DNA from: Aphrocallistes beatrix
Taxonomy: Eukaryota; Porifera; Hexactinellida; Sceptrulophora; Aphrocallistidae
Direction of reading: 5' to 3'
DNA length: 64,000 nucleotides
Assembly: GCA_963281255.1 (NCBI GenBank)
Contig: OY725490.1
Location: 3,782,001-3,846,000, forward strand
Of this stretch, positions 22,101 to 34,034 are shown piece after piece (the first letter of the stretch is position 1; each line of letters starts with the position of its first letter). The position numbers and the translations under genes are program-made. A model generated the notes under the pieces. The model was not told the DNA's origin. It was given only the letters and a program-made list of their open reading frames with translations, and searched no databases.

Positions 22101-25100
22101 ATATTCAAGGGTAAATACTGCTTAAAATGTATTAATCAATCGCAATGGAATAGTTTCTTTTCCTTTATAGAATATCTATTTTACAATCACCTCTCTTATC
22201 CGGAACTCAAATTTTGATAACCTCTAAGTTTCGGGCACTAGATATTGTTTAAACTCACCCATTATACAAATTGACAGTTTTAACACTATAAACTGCTATT
22301 CAAGTTGATTTCGGAGTTACGGGCACCTCTCTTATCCGGACCTCCGATATCCGGGCACCCTCCGGTCCGGCACTGCCCGGATAAGAGAGGTTCGAGTGTA
22401 TATATATATATATATATATACAGTAAGACGACATAATTATTTAGAATCAAAGAATTCTCGAGTTCACTATATTAAATAGTCTATTTCCTGAAACGAATAG
22501 TCATAAGAAAAGTTATTTGTTAGTATTTCAATATTTAATAGGGTATCCACTATTATTCACTACCATTCTACATCTTTTGGGCATAGAATGCCAATATGGT
22601 TCCAAAAATTCCGGACTTATCCCATTCCAAATCTGTTTCAACTTGAACTCCAGTGCGGAAACTGTAGTAGGCCTTCGGTGCGGGAGCCTATTGAGTTGAT
22701 ATTTAATCCAAGCGAATAAATTCTCTATTGGATTAATATCAGGGCTTTGACTTGGCCAATCTAACAACTTCCGAGGCATATTTTCTTCCATAAACGTCTT
22801 CACAACTTTGGACGTGTGCTTAGGGTCGTTATCCTCTACAAGAAACCAGCTATTTTGATGGAAAACCTCTGCCTGGGATAGTAAATGCCATTGTAGGATT
22901 TTGCAGTATAAGACTCCTGTTAAATTCTGACGGAATATACATAAGGGAAAAGTTCCCATTGACGAAAATGCCGCCCAGATGTGCACCTTTTGGCTATGCT
23001 TCGGGACAGGTTGCCAGCGTTTTTTTCCAGCTTTTGTCCACATCTTCACCCTACCTCCATGCAACCAAAAGGAAGCTTCATCGCAAAAGATAGCATTCCT
23101 CCAGTGTTTTTCTCGTATTTCCTTGCCCAATCCATTCTTTTAATACGGTTCTTCTCGGATAGCATGAAGGTTTTAACCGGAAAGACCTTCTTGCACTGGA
23201 GTCTTGCAAGTGCTCGCTCAACAGTACGTTTACTCACGGGAATCTTTAAATTTGCATGCATATCCTTGATAGTTTTTGCTCCTTTAGACCTACGAATCTG
23301 TTGCGAACGACTTCCTTTTATTGCCTGGTACTTTACTGCTGGTCTACCCGCACCTACCCCATGTTCAAGAGTGCGGCCTGTCTTAACGCGGTTGAGTGTA
23401 TTGTAGACCGTTGCCAGACTAACGGATAAAAGTTGAGATATAGCCCTAGGAGTGTGCTTACCAACTTCGGATAATACTTGTATTTGTTCCCGCTTATGTT
23501 TCTGGGACATTAGAGAAAGTTTGTAAGCTATTTAATGAAAATATATTTAATAAAAACATAAAGATTGAAAAAAATGACAAAAACTATGAAACCTCTCAAG
23601 ATTCCACAGCCGCATCCTGTAAAGTAAAGTGCAAGTTGCTATCATAAGCAATCTAGTAGTTCCATAATACATAGAAATATAAATAAAATTGATTTCGTCT
23701 ATGACCATAACTTATTGAATTGATAGCACTTGGTTTTCTAACAAAAACAAAATTCTAAATAATTATGTCGTCCTACTGTATATATCCTTACTATTAATAC
23801 TCGATTAATGTTTATATATCATACTTGCCAACTGTCCCGTTTTTGGCGGGACGTCCCGCTTTTTTCACTCTTCTATTTAGCTAATTTTCTCGAATGTCCC
23901 GCTTTTACATGAAATTTCCCTATTATGTCCCGCTTTTTTTTACTAATGTATATTACTTTTCTATTGCGTCCCGCCATGTCCCGTGAAATTCAACGCTGCG
24001 TCCCGTTTTTATCATTGCTCAGGTTGGCATGTCTGATATATGTACAGTCGATTCCGCTTAATAGGATCACATCGGTCAGAGGACATTTTGCCCCGATATA
24101 GCGGAGAACTCTATTAACCGTAAATATTTTGTATTAGCTTCTATGTATGAGAAGTTCCAGGGTTGTTTTCAAAAATAGGATTTTTTTTATTTAACCCGAG
24201 CACGTCCAGGAATGTTGAATTGAAAGTGAAAGTTAATTGAAAGTAAACTGAAAATGAAAGTGAAAGCTGGGTCATTTCTATTTATACCTTTGACCCCAAG
24301 TAATCCTCGGGTTAAATCGAATTTTTTTTTTTAATTGCTTTTTGTGATCCATTTCAGATTTTGTTATATTATTTTGCTAATAAATCCACAATATTGAGAA
24401 TCAGATAGTTTAATAGCATATTTATGATTAATTGCAATAGGAAAATATAGAAGAGAAAATTAGTACGAAGTTTGTACCCGGACAAAAGTATTCGATCATC
24501 ACAGAAATCTCCATGCAAATAGTATTAAAGTGGATATATTCATAAAGGAATGTGTACTCAAACTGTTATAGAAATATTTTTTGATTTCTAATTCCTAATC
24601 TATACATTCCAATCACTCATAATTGAGATCCTCAACTCATTACTAACTCCCAACATTATAAATATCTACCTTTGATACTTGATGCTACTTGTCCTGAGTC
24701 ACGGTCATCATATATGATGGTGATGAGTGACACAAAATGGCAGAGGTTGATAATTTTCTACATGAGTTTTAGTATTTTTATTGAAAGTTTCAAAATTAGT
24801 AATTCAGATGTGTAGTTTACGATCTGAAATTAAAAATAGAATATTTCTTCTGTTTGAGTGCATATTCCATTATGAATAGATCCACTTTAATACTATTTGT
24901 ATGGAGATTTTCGTGGTGGTCAAATACTTTTGTCCGGGTAGTGTATATATTCACAGACATTAATCGAGTTTAATAGTAAGGATTATAATTAATTTCCTCT
25001 TCAATTACCATAATTAATTCCAGAAAAATGTTCCTAGAGCACAGTTCTAACATAGATAGGGGTTTTCTTTAATATTTATTTCTTCGCTAGTGATGAAATG

Positions 25101-28100
25101 TTCAAAATGCACGAACTGATGTGATTTCTTGATTGCGTATATTTTGTTAGGTATATCTTTTCCAAGTAAAATTAGTCAGATTCGGATTGGAAGTTTAACT
25201 CCTCACTTTATAATGAGAAGAAGAATGCTGTTGGAGAACTTCCTTAAGGTTAATTACTTGTATTAATTATTTGATTTTTGATTATAATTAACTCCATCCT
25301 AGCAATTTCTATTTTCATTTAATTCGGTATAATTTCCCTGGTATATGGGTTATCATGATTTGTAGATATTTAATGCATGTAGCAGGTATTCTAATGCTCA
25401 TAAACTGAACGGTGATTGTCGTTATAGTAATCAAAACTCAAGCAACTCAGCCGTTCCATCAGCCATAGAATTAACATTGTTTTGTAAAAATTGTAGTGCA
25501 GCCAAGGCCTCTCCAAATCTGACGACCTTGTATAGGGAAGCCGTAGGCCATGAAGCAAAACTGTGTCCCTCGCAGTGAACGGGCATAATATGTATGTGCG
25601 CCAGATAGGATGTCGTGAGGCTAATAAATGAAGCTTTCTAATTCAAATAGGAATGTGGTTGTCACTCTCAGTCTATCGAACTACTATTCTATTTTATTAT
25701 TATTTGATAATTATATAAATGTTGTCATTATGCTATGAACTACATGCTTGAATATTTTCTCTATAGGCTGTGTGTGTACGAGTGCAGCTCTTGCAAGCAC
25801 CAGATTTGCAAGCTTTTCTAGGTCTCTCTTCACGTAGGACGCAAGTATGTGCCTATATATATTAATTTACTCTTTATGTAGCGTATACTATGACATTGCA
25901 ATTATGAATTTTAGATGTATTTCTGTTAGGAGTCTTTGAGACAGAGTAACAGAATGAGTCGAGTTGGTAAGTTATGTGAACTTAGATAACTATGAACTAT
26001 TTCTTATCATCATCTGACAGTGACGAGTTTAGCATTCTGATTGTATTGCAGTCAAATTAATTGTTATATTAATTAAATTTTCACGGCGGACCATACCTAT
26101 TACCCGGACCAAAAATGGCTGAAATATTTGATCCGCTATAAAAAATTGTCCGGGCGGACCGAATTCTATACGGACCAAATATTTCGTGAGAGCACCTTAC
26201 TTCATATGATGATATCATCATGAAAAAAAATGCTGAGTCATTACTTATTATAACCTCTTCATTACGCATCAAAAGTCGAAAAATTAATGGGTGGGTCACG
26301 CGCGCTGAGAGAATTAAGTGATACAAACATTGAAACGAATACATACGAATAATATATTCTACATGACTTCTCTATTCATAATAAATAATGCTTGCTCATT
26401 CTGAATGATGGCGTCATTATTCGTGTGCTTACTAAACACTTATATTGGCTCTATGATCCAATTAATAGTATAGGTTTCTAAAATAAGTGCTGGTGTCCAG
26501 CAGTCCATAATTCCTTGTCAATCAAACTTTCAAAAGATAATCGACTTGATATTTTTGTGTAGGTGGGCTAGTACAAGTACTATATGCAAATTTGCGGAAT
26601 ACTGGCTATTCTATACGCAACAATTCGTTGCAATACTGAATGCTACCGTACGCATTGTGTACGGATTAATTAGTTCGTTATTTAGTTTTTGATCAGAAAA
26701 GTACTGGATCATATCACATTAGTTGAGATATTTTAATTTTGAATTTTAGAGTAGGGTAAACCTGTATTCCGTAGCGTACTTAGTAATTACTATGATTTAA
26801 ATTGAAATATTTTATTGAAATTTCCTTTTTTAATGTAGAATAAGATACATGAATAAGAAAAATAATGATGATCATAACTATTCCTTAATCTAATGACCAA
26901 AATGCGTTTCCGTAGCAGCGATATAATGCTCTATTTTGCATGGTTAATGATTTAGGCAGTTCATGTATTAGTTCAGCCATCTTCGACCGCATTCCTGGTC
27001 CATTTTTGAGGCTTATATTCTATGATCCGATCTGTTATGATGAAGTTTTCACTGAAACCATTTAGTTTGTGTTGAATGAACCGACATGGATTGTAATACA
27101 TCAAATTCTTATTGTATCGAACAGTCGGTATCCCAAATTGCACCAAATGATATTCAAAATCTGCTAAATCATCACGATTGTACATCATTTTACTTGATTC
27201 CTTTGCTTATACACGTAAGTAGAAAACTATTAAACATAATGATTTCACATTCATACCTACGTAAGGTAGATAGTGACCTCATCCAAAACCGATTCCACTC
27301 TCAATTCATTCCACGCAAACTTGTTTGTGGTTAAGAATTTGAACGCATCATTTAACAGCATTTAATATCAAAAGGTTCATATCTTACGATTGGTGAGAAA
27401 TAGGATAAATCCACATTTTATCTTAAAAGTATTCTTTACACCAAATTAGTGGCGAAAAAAGCTCCCACCAAGGCGTAGCTAGCATTTCTCGTTTGGGGTT
27501 TCTGATAGTGGAAACCATTAATTGCTGGGGTTGCCAACAGTTCCCAGCTATGCCTATACTCTCCACAGCTCCCCGCATATGCAGTTGAAGAATGTTTCCA
27601 AATTTTGGGTTGGTAAGGCCTCTTAAAATATTATTGTGTTATCAACTCTGGAATGTGGAAGCACCATTTCTGCGGGCAGGCATTTTTATTACGTATCTGA
27701 AATTTACTTATCTATCCAAAGTTTAGGGTTGTATGCAATGTTCCTCATGCTATTAGTAACGTAGTAGTAACGTATTTTCCATACTGTAACGTATTTTCCA
27801 TACTCTATATTTTATATTCATTCATTTGTCTGTAGTGAATAATAGCGATCCCACAACAACTCAGAATGTGGAGGTAATAATTTAATTTATATATTTATTT
27901 CTACAAAGGTTACGACCGATCGTTCAATATTTGGTTAGACCAAATACTACTATTCGGTGAATAGTTGATTTTCGGTTGGGAACCGAATATCTGTATTCGT
28001 ATTTGGTTAGAGTAACCGAATATTATCAGTATTCGTATTCGGTTAGGGAATATTCATGAATACTTATATCCGATTCAAAAGTTTCAAACTTGGCGATAAT

Positions 28101-31100
28101 CAGTGGTGTAGTGCTCAAAATTAAAGTGGGGAGCGCCTGTAAAATAGTATTTTACATCAAAATGATGATAGGACATAATAGCTAAATGGAATTAAAAGTT
28201 TGAGAAAGCAGTTATTCACAAAAGGTTTTTCGATCGCCGCTCCTACATAATATTGCGAAAGAATAAGACAACTCAAGAAAATAGAGATAATTTACGATCA
28301 TTAAAAATATAATGTACCAATCCGTCAAGGAAAATGTTAAATGCTGTATCTATTTGAAAATTAGTGAGGGAACAACCGCTCCCCCTTGAAAACTTAGTAA
28401 GGGAGCACCGCTCCTCCGCTCACCCTGCACTACACCCCTGATGATAAGATATTTTCTAACGAATTTACCTATCATATCCAGTCAGTATCTGTAAAATAGA
28501 TCAACGTACACTACTAGAACAATTGACTGTCAAATTAATGAATATTTCAGCCTCGCAGTATGAGAATTTATGAAGTACCCGAATATTATCGATATGGTTT
28601 GTCAATGTTTATAAAGTGCATCATTTGTCAGAAGACGTCATGAAATTCTAAGAAATACTTCTAAGCTTTTTACTTTCTTTAACGGTTAGAACGTATAGTA
28701 CATAAATTATTTATTGATAAAATTTCTTACCAGGATATAGTACTGAAGCTGAGAGTATTTGTGACAAAGCATCTTCTCTATGCTAACGACAGCAATGATA
28801 CAATTCGATTGCAATCTATTGAAGATTCTGATTCTGTATTCATTTCTCTTTCTTCACATACTACCGCCCTCCCCACTCAGCCACAAGATATCCAAGCCCT
28901 ATCAACTGATTCAAAAGTTAACCTGAAAGATGATGTATTCGATTCTAAATCATGCCGCTGTCAATATTCTTTACGGAATCTTATTCAAACAAATTTATTG
29001 AATGTTTTAAATGGAGTCGATATCCAAAGCCAGGACCAGGCGGGATTTCTGATGGAAAAACTTCCCTTCACGAGTTCGCTATATCTCTTCGGAGTCACAG
29101 CTCTCAGGAACAAGCAACTCTGGCTACACAATGAGACCTTCTCCATTCTGCTATTGGAGATGCTTGGAGAATCCACTAAACAGTCAGTTTGAGTTTTGAC
29201 TTCCTTTTTGTTCACCAATAATGTGCTTCTCCATACTAACGGTAGATTTACAGGCCATGACCCTAAGGATGTACAAGATAAGTATAGATTTTAGAATTGT
29301 AATATATGAATTTTAAAGTGCCGGATTATCCATAGCGCAAATGGCGAAATTGCTATACGACCAGCATAGGTGGTATTGGATTGGATTTGAATTGGATTCT
29401 CCCTCAGTGAATTTTTGCCAAAATTTGATAAAATTTAAATCTAGAGCCATGAATCTATTAATGTTCTATATTCGATTGACTTGTTCCATGTAATAAATAC
29501 CTATTTGTATGCTCTTCAGTCCAGGGATTTACTTGCTACTTACTATTTTTTTATTTTTTTGAGGAAATTAAAATGTACTGGACATGGTTAAATTAAGAAA
29601 ATTCTGATTCTGAAATGCTCAAATATTTCTGCAAATCGCTCGATGTACATTCGTTTCGGTCTTATACTACACGATCAATAATTTCTTTTCCTCACGCCAA
29701 CTAAATGCCGGTAAAAAAATAAGTTGCAAGTAGAAAAAAAGTAGTGAGTGAGTAAAACTAAAACTAAAATGGAGGAAAAAATAAAGTAGTAAGTAAACGG
29801 TTGGCAAAAAAAAATCCTTTTTTTGCTAGTTCTGGAATCCCTGCTTCAGTCAGCATTCTATATAACTTCAAATATAGATCTCTTCAAACTAAAATGGATG
29901 CACTGAATACGAATGAGAGATTGTGCATTTACTTTGAGATGTTAGAGAACAAATTCTTTCCGAATGGAAAGTTGGAGTTATCTGGGTCTGATCCTCCTTC
30001 TAAGGCAGAGCTAGAGAGGATGAAGTCTATGGCATGTGGGGCTATCTACAACTTTATACCAGGTAATTCACTACATATTCCACAGATACACTACTATTTG
30101 TAATGTATTTAAAGTTTGACAAGCCTTATCTCTTTTTAGAATTGATAAAATATGCAGTTGGAGAAAACGAGTTGAAGAGGACTATCTATTACTGCTTGGA
30201 CTGCCTCTCAAGTCCAGATATGAACAGGTATCATTGATTGGAACTGTTATAATGGGCGAAGTAAATGATAAATTACAAATTTTATGGAAGACCATGGATA
30301 AATATGTAAAAGGTTACTACGTAAATCAAAAAATTCAGGCATACGAAGGAAGTATCAATCTACGTAGATACTGTCAAACTGCATTCAGTCTGAAACCTAA
30401 TAGTTCAGCTCGTGGGCTGCTGGGTTAATTATCTTTCTGTGGCCGAGGATTTAAGGGAAGGTTCAATGCATAAAGGTTGTATTAGATCCATGAGTTAGCA
30501 GCTTAAACGAGTGGGTCTCATGCCCTCGAGCTATCCTGGGCTTGGTTTCGCTTTGCGTTAGTGGATGCCTCCTATGCACACCATATGAAACCAAGTAGGA
30601 AATCTAAAATCAGCTCTATATACGTATGTACCTTCCAGCTTCCTCAATTACTACCGTACATATCAAATAATACTAATGCATAACCTACTACATATAAGGC
30701 TTCACAGTAACTTGCGGATTTGGGACTAGGGATGAGGTAGAAGATGGTTGAACTAATACATGAGCTGCCTTAAATCATTAACCACGCACAATAGAGCTTA
30801 GGAATGTATTACCAGCATATATAAATATGGTGTCAAAGTACTCATATCCATTGTTAAAATTTAGATTAGTCATCATATGATTCCGCAATAGGTTATATTT
30901 GTGACAAATTTAGTGATTTTGAGAGACGGTTTAAGGGCACTTCAAAGTGTTTTTATAATGTTTTTTTTTCTTATAGAAGTGAGCCGTGAATGGGTTGGTG
31001 CGAAAAATTGGAATTTTCCATGGAATGTTGCTACATTGCAGCGTTGCTGTGGAAGTATTTTGATAAGTTAGGGTCATATCTTGGAAACCGCAAGAGCTAG

Positions 31101-32733
31101 ACATTCAAATTTAATTCTATTTGATAGCCAATATACTATTTCTTATTAATGTCTAAATTCAATGGTTTACGAGATATTCGACAAATTAACAAATGTGACC
31201 AAGATGATAAATTGTCTAATAACTCGAAAGCCATTGAATTTAGACATATAAATTATATTATCGCTTAATAAGTAGTATATTGGCTATCAAATAGAATTAA
31301 ATTTGAATGTCTAGCTATTGCGGTTTTCAAGATATGACCTCAACTGACCAAAATGCGTTTCCATAGCAGCACTAGAATGTAGCAACATTCCATGAAATTA
31401 TTATAAAAACACTTAGAAGTGCCCTTAAACCGTCTCTGAAAATCATTAAATTTGTCACAAATATAACCTATTGCGCAATCATATGATGACTAATCTAAAA
31501 ACGGATATGGGTATTGTGACACCATATTTATATATGCTGGTAATACATTCCTAAGCTCTGTTGTGCGTGGTTAATGATTTAAGGCAGCTCATGTATTAGT
31601 TCAACCATCTTCTACCGCATCCATAGTCCAAAATCAAGTTACTGTTAGGCCTTATATGTAGTAGGCTATGACTAATGTAATTAATAAAATTATATACATG
31701 AGTGTTTGCATCACATAGATTTCTCCAATTACGTACAATTATATCTGTGATTTATCCTAACATAATAAATTAACCACGACTCATCATATGGGGTTGAAAG
31801 TCATATTGCGAATTTGATCGAATATGTAACGTCCTTATCTTGCATTGATTTAAAACAAATTCTGCGGAATCGTGATTACGTATTTAGAAAATGTCGGGAA
31901 TAATTGTAGCATATATGCAATTATAAATAGTTGGTGCAAATCTACATGTACAGCAGTGCTCGACAAACCCGATGGTTTGGTTGGAGATAGCCCAGATTCC
32001 TCAAATTTGGACGAGATAAATACAATTTTTTCAAAAAATGTAGTTTATTCACTCCTGATGGGAGTGCGAAATACTACTAGAAATAGAAAAATTGCTTAGG
32101 GGGCATTGCCCCAGCAGTAGTTTGAAAAATCGGGTTCACAAACTGGTGCGTGCACAATTTTACAAAAGAATAAAAATCGAGTTGGGTTCACGTGGACCTG
32201 TGAACAATGCGGTGTATTCCCCTTTATTAGCTACCGCCAAATACTATTAATACAGTTCAAACCGAAAGTTTGAATAAACCAACTTGTACCCTTAGTTGTG
32301 ACAACGGTCAAGTGATAATAGAAGAGAAGAGAATAGCTAAAAAAGTGATGAAAATTAATTATAATAACGAATTGAATAATATGTGCATTAAAAATTCGTT
32401 AGAAAAAAACGATAGTTAGAAAACCCCGGTTTCGACTGTGTTATCAATCGCTGATGTACAGCCTCACCTTCACAAACAATTTCAAGTCATTATTTAACTC
32501 TAACAGGAGAGCAGTTATGCCTTTCCGGTCGGATGAACAGATCTTATTTAATAGTTATTATCCAGTGCAAAAGTCTTGTATGTTTGTTAGTTGATCGCTG
32601 CCAATAAATAATTTACCTTTACTTTTACAGACACCTCTTATTACGACTCTTCGACATTATCCTACTCTACCTTGTCCCAGAGATGAGTGAAGCAAACTTC
32701 CAACGTTTACTTGAGATTGGAACACCCTGCTAA
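19106..32733 (+). CDS. SNX19: SNX19-like sorting nexin (PXA end, PX, Nexin_C), 5' incomplete
   Basis: Nine exons with GT-AG borders: 19106-19528, 21497-21617, 25151-25248, 25767-25844, 25930-25966, 28741-29182, 29830-30062, 30140-30227, 32631-32733. Their lengths sum to 1623, exactly 541 codons, with all phases matching. LFEIFSKPQFIYQC is the end of a PXA domain. YYVYSIWVPNM, HRFREFEQLYKTLQ, ISFPSK and RRRMLLENFLK...LQAFLGL form a PX domain (phosphoinositide binding, endosomal membranes). RLCIYFEMLENKFFPNGKLE, YNFIPELIKYAV, SSPDMNRHLLLRLFDIILLY form the Nexin_C end and follow human SNX19 (YFQMLRESLWPGG, INRHLIYCLGDIIL). AATAAA follows at 32945. The N-terminal membrane anchor and most of PXA are not seen; the gap at 18882-19081 is one place they may be. 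SNX13/14/25 share domains, but the last block is closest to SNX19. Introns are full of MITEs. Confidence 0.9.
19690..19905. mobile_element. pogo-like MITE with an inverted end duplicate
   Basis: ACGGTCAAACCTCTCTATATT opens a unit that ends GGAGGTTTACTGTA, with GTTCACTATATCGAGG-type inner repeats. Just left, the first 40 bases are repeated in inverse orientation, making a perfect hairpin centred on ACCGTATATATATACGGT near 19732. It lies in intron 1 of the visible SNX19-like gene. Confidence 0.65.
21231..21403. mobile_element. hAT-type MITE with exact 8-bp duplication
   Basis: CAGTGTTTTTTTTAAGC at the left and CCTTAAAAAACCCCTG at the right, flanked by TGTCTATC on both sides. The interior has repeats of GGACCTCTAATTTCT. 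It lies in an SNX19-like intron, 94 bp before the exon at 21497. Confidence 0.9.
21711..21838 (-). mobile_element. Helitron-like 3' end fragment
   Basis: ACAACCGCGCTTCGCTTAC, then GGCGGACACTTTGTGTCCGCC and GATTAATTATAAGGGAGATA: a reverse-oriented family end of about 130 bp. Confidence 0.7.
21909..22398. mobile_element. pogo-like MITE
   Basis: ACTCGAACCTCTCTTATCCG at left and CGGATAAGAGAGGTTCGAGT at right, in a TA-rich setting. The interior repeats TCCGGACCTCCGATATCCGG. No transposase. It directly abuts the TA microsatellite before the Tc1-type element. Confidence 0.8.
22421..23778 (-). mobile_element. Tc1-type transposon, nearly whole, DD35E spacing
   Basis: The terminal inverted repeats are CAGTAAGACGACATAATTAT at left and ATAATTATGTCGTCCTACTG at right, each followed by TA, the Tc1/mariner target duplication. 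Length 1358 bp, normal for the superfamily. It carries one transposase gene on the minus strand (22528-23510) with a single frame break. End identity is high, so the insertion is probably young. It lies in an intron of the SNX19-like gene in antisense orientation. Confidence 0.92.
22528..23510 (-). pseudogene. Tc1-type transposase, one frameshift
   Basis: The N-terminal part (23510 to about 23100) reads MSQKHKREQIQVLSEVG and a paired helix-turn-helix with SQLLSVSLATVYNTLNRVK, GRPAVK and SKRTVERAL. The C-terminal part reads AIFCDEASFWLHGG, LVEDNDPKHTSKV and LDWPSQSPDINPIENLF. Catalytic residues are the D of FCDE, the first D of DNDPKH and the E of PIEN, with 35 residues between the last two; classical Tc1 has 34. 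The two parts are in different frames, joined near a run of A at about 23110, consistent with a single one-base change. Otherwise the protein is complete to YPIKY. It would cut and paste its own element. Confidence 0.9.
23786..24984. repeat. Pair of TCCTTACTATTAA ends around unrelated repeats
   Basis: TATCCTTACTATTAATACTCG at left and CGAGTTTAATAGTAAGGAT at right are the same end motif as the Helitron-like family, but the interior has none of its hairpins. It holds a TGTCCCGCTTTT-repeat block (23840-24010), a truncated pogo-like end (24052, CAGTCGATTCCGCTTAATAGG), the purine repeat (24199-24320) and a Tc1-type MITE (24473-24950). It may be one composite element or two ends brought together by nesting. 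Confidence 0.5.
24473..24950. mobile_element. Tc1/mariner-type MITE
   Basis: GTACCCGGACAAAAGTATTCG pairs with CAAATACTTTTGTCCGGGTA, and the next 50 bases of each arm (GGAGATTTTCGTGGTGG and partner) also pair. The core has TCACGGTCATCATATATGATG. The arms have diverged by several bases. No transposase. Confidence 0.75.
26080..26185. repeat. GGACCAAATATTT repeat, MITE relic
   Basis: CGGACCATACCTATTACCCGG and GGCGGACCGAATTCTATACGG flank copies of GGACCAAA and AAATATTTG. A short degenerate inverted arrangement in an SNX19-like intron. From 26185 to 27930 only a fragment of the 1-kb palindrome family end (about 26940-27020, GGTTAATGATTTAGGCAG) is recognised. Confidence 0.45.
27930..28070. repeat. 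Clustered ATTCGGTTAG repeats
   Basis: Five or more imperfect copies of TATTCGGTTAG or its complement within 140 bp, alternating in orientation. Probably the end of a hAT-like MITE whose partner I could not place. Confidence 0.4.
28110..28440. mobile_element. hAT-type MITE
   Basis: CAGTGGTGTAGTGC near 28111 and GCACTACACCCCTG near 28440 form imperfect inverted ends. Inner GGGGAGCGCC and GGAGCACCGCTCC also pair. The flanks share only GATAA, so no full target duplication is confirmed. Confidence 0.65.
30672..31668. mobile_element. 1-kb palindromic repeat, copy A
   Basis: Arms of nearly 500 bp. ACCTACTACATATAAGGC pairs with GCCTTATATGTAGTAGG at the ends, then GATGGTTGAACTAATACATG pairs with CATGTATTAGTTCAACCATC, and so on to a centre near 31180. 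It lies in the last intron of the SNX19-like gene. Near the middle of each arm is ATTCCAGCGTTGCTATGG-like text (TGCTACATTGCAGCGTTGC here). No coding frame. Confidence 0.8.
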
Positions 32734-33272
32734 TAGCTAGGATAGCACTTTGAAGTACTCAGACAAAAGAATTCTCCTGCAATCGCATTCTAATATGAAG
32801 AAGAGTTGATTCTAATCCCCTCATGATCCAGAATTCTTCTTGCTTTTTATTAAATATATATTATCGATCCAGTATATATGTTGTTATGTTTCTTGTATGG
32901 CGAATTGATCTGAACAAATATTCTTTTTTGTAGTACAGCGCATTAATAAATAAACAATGTCTGAAATGTTTGGTCAAAATCGGACCGTTAGATTGCACAG
33001 TAGTACGCGTACGTACATATTACATACATCATACGTACAGCGGTATGGTACGCAGTCCATGCCATTAGGGCATCTCCCTACAGGGTCTGCACTAGAAACC
33101 GATAGTAAGAAAAAACGATAAGTAAGAACCACGGAGGAAAATATTGTTATGACTGTACTTGACAATGTGTAGTAATCCCACTTTGCTCTGTGTTAAGTAG
33201 GAATAAAAAATACAAATAATTCCAACTTATAATAATCGCTTCCTTGAAAATATTATTTCTTTCCTAATTTTA

Positions 33273-34034
33273 GAGAATTTATCTCAATCAACAATGTGCC
33301 TAACTCAGAATACCACCAGAAAAGATTTAATTTCAGAAGATACGCATATTTTTTGTAGCAGTCTATATGATGATGCAAAATCTCCTCGACCTTCAAAACT
33401 TTCATCTTATATACAAGTGAAGGGGACATACTACTCTGAAGTTATTGAAAATGTCGATGAGAAGCTTTTATCGTTTGAAAGTCATTCAAATAATTCGGCA
33501 AGCAATATAAATAGTTCATTTAATTTTTCGAGTTATGGCTGTGATGGAATTTCTAAAAGTGATAGCATTAATCTAATTCCAGATATGACTCCTGAAAACT
33601 TTTCATTATCTCCACCTCTCTCAGAAAATTTGCCTGATATTCTTGCTTCTAAAATGCTTCATTCACAAGCTATAGACATAGATACTTCTGAAAATGTACT
33701 ACCATGCTGCCTTATCCCTGCAATTTCAGATTATTCTCACCCTGATCCTGGCTACCTCCAATCCTCGATAGAAACGGATTTTGCGCACTTGAAAGTTTCA
33801 CAAATCTTTGATGAGAATAGAATTAATGATTTCAAAGGCTTAGATCTCAATTCAGAAATTCTTCGATCTTCGCCTCATAAGGAAGACAGAATGTATCATC
33901 ATTTTTTTTCTCCCGAATTAAAATTTTCACCATTTGATCTTATAAAAAGTTTAAATACAATTTCTTCACTAAACTCTGATAATATTGGCAAGCTATTTTC
34001 TGACACTGATGTTATTCATTCGAAGATACGATAG
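33273..34034 (+). CDS. Serine-rich protein, terminal exon, unidentified
   Basis: A 246-codon open frame from ATG 33294 to the stop at 34032-34034, preceded by a polypyrimidine tract and AG (TTCTTTCCTAATTTTAG), with the frame open back to that AG. The protein is rich in Ser, Asn and Asp, contains no membrane segment or motif I know, and looks disordered (for example SNNSASNINSSFNFSS, PENFSLSPPLSENLPD). An open frame this long in AT-rich DNA is unlikely by chance. It could be the last exon of a gene whose other exons lie upstream, or a gene with an intron in its leader. It begins about 540 bp after the SNX19-like stop, on the same strand. No function is assigned. Confidence 0.55.
   Translation, partial: ENLSQSTMCLTQNTTRKDLISEDTHIFCSSLYDDAKSPRPSKLSSYIQVKGTYYSEVIENVDEKLLSFESHSNNSASNINSSFNFSSYGCDGISKSDSINLIPDMTPENFSLSPPLSENLPDILASKMLHSQAIDIDTSENVLPCCLIPAISDYSHPDPGYLQSSIETDFAHLKVSQIFDENRINDFKGLDLNSEILRSSPHKEDRMYHHFFSPELKFSPFDLIKSLNTISSLNSDNIGKLFSDTDVIHSKIR

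Noticed and set aside
25490-25640. GC-richer stretch that might be an RNA gene or SINE
   Set aside because: I could not find a convincing tRNA-type A box and B box or a cloverleaf.
30234-30428. Short plus-strand frame taken as the last SNX19-like exon, or the in-frame stop at 30235
   Set aside because: A donor site at 30228 and the exon at 32631-32733 restore both phase and homology (NRHLLLRLFDIILL), so these bases are intron.
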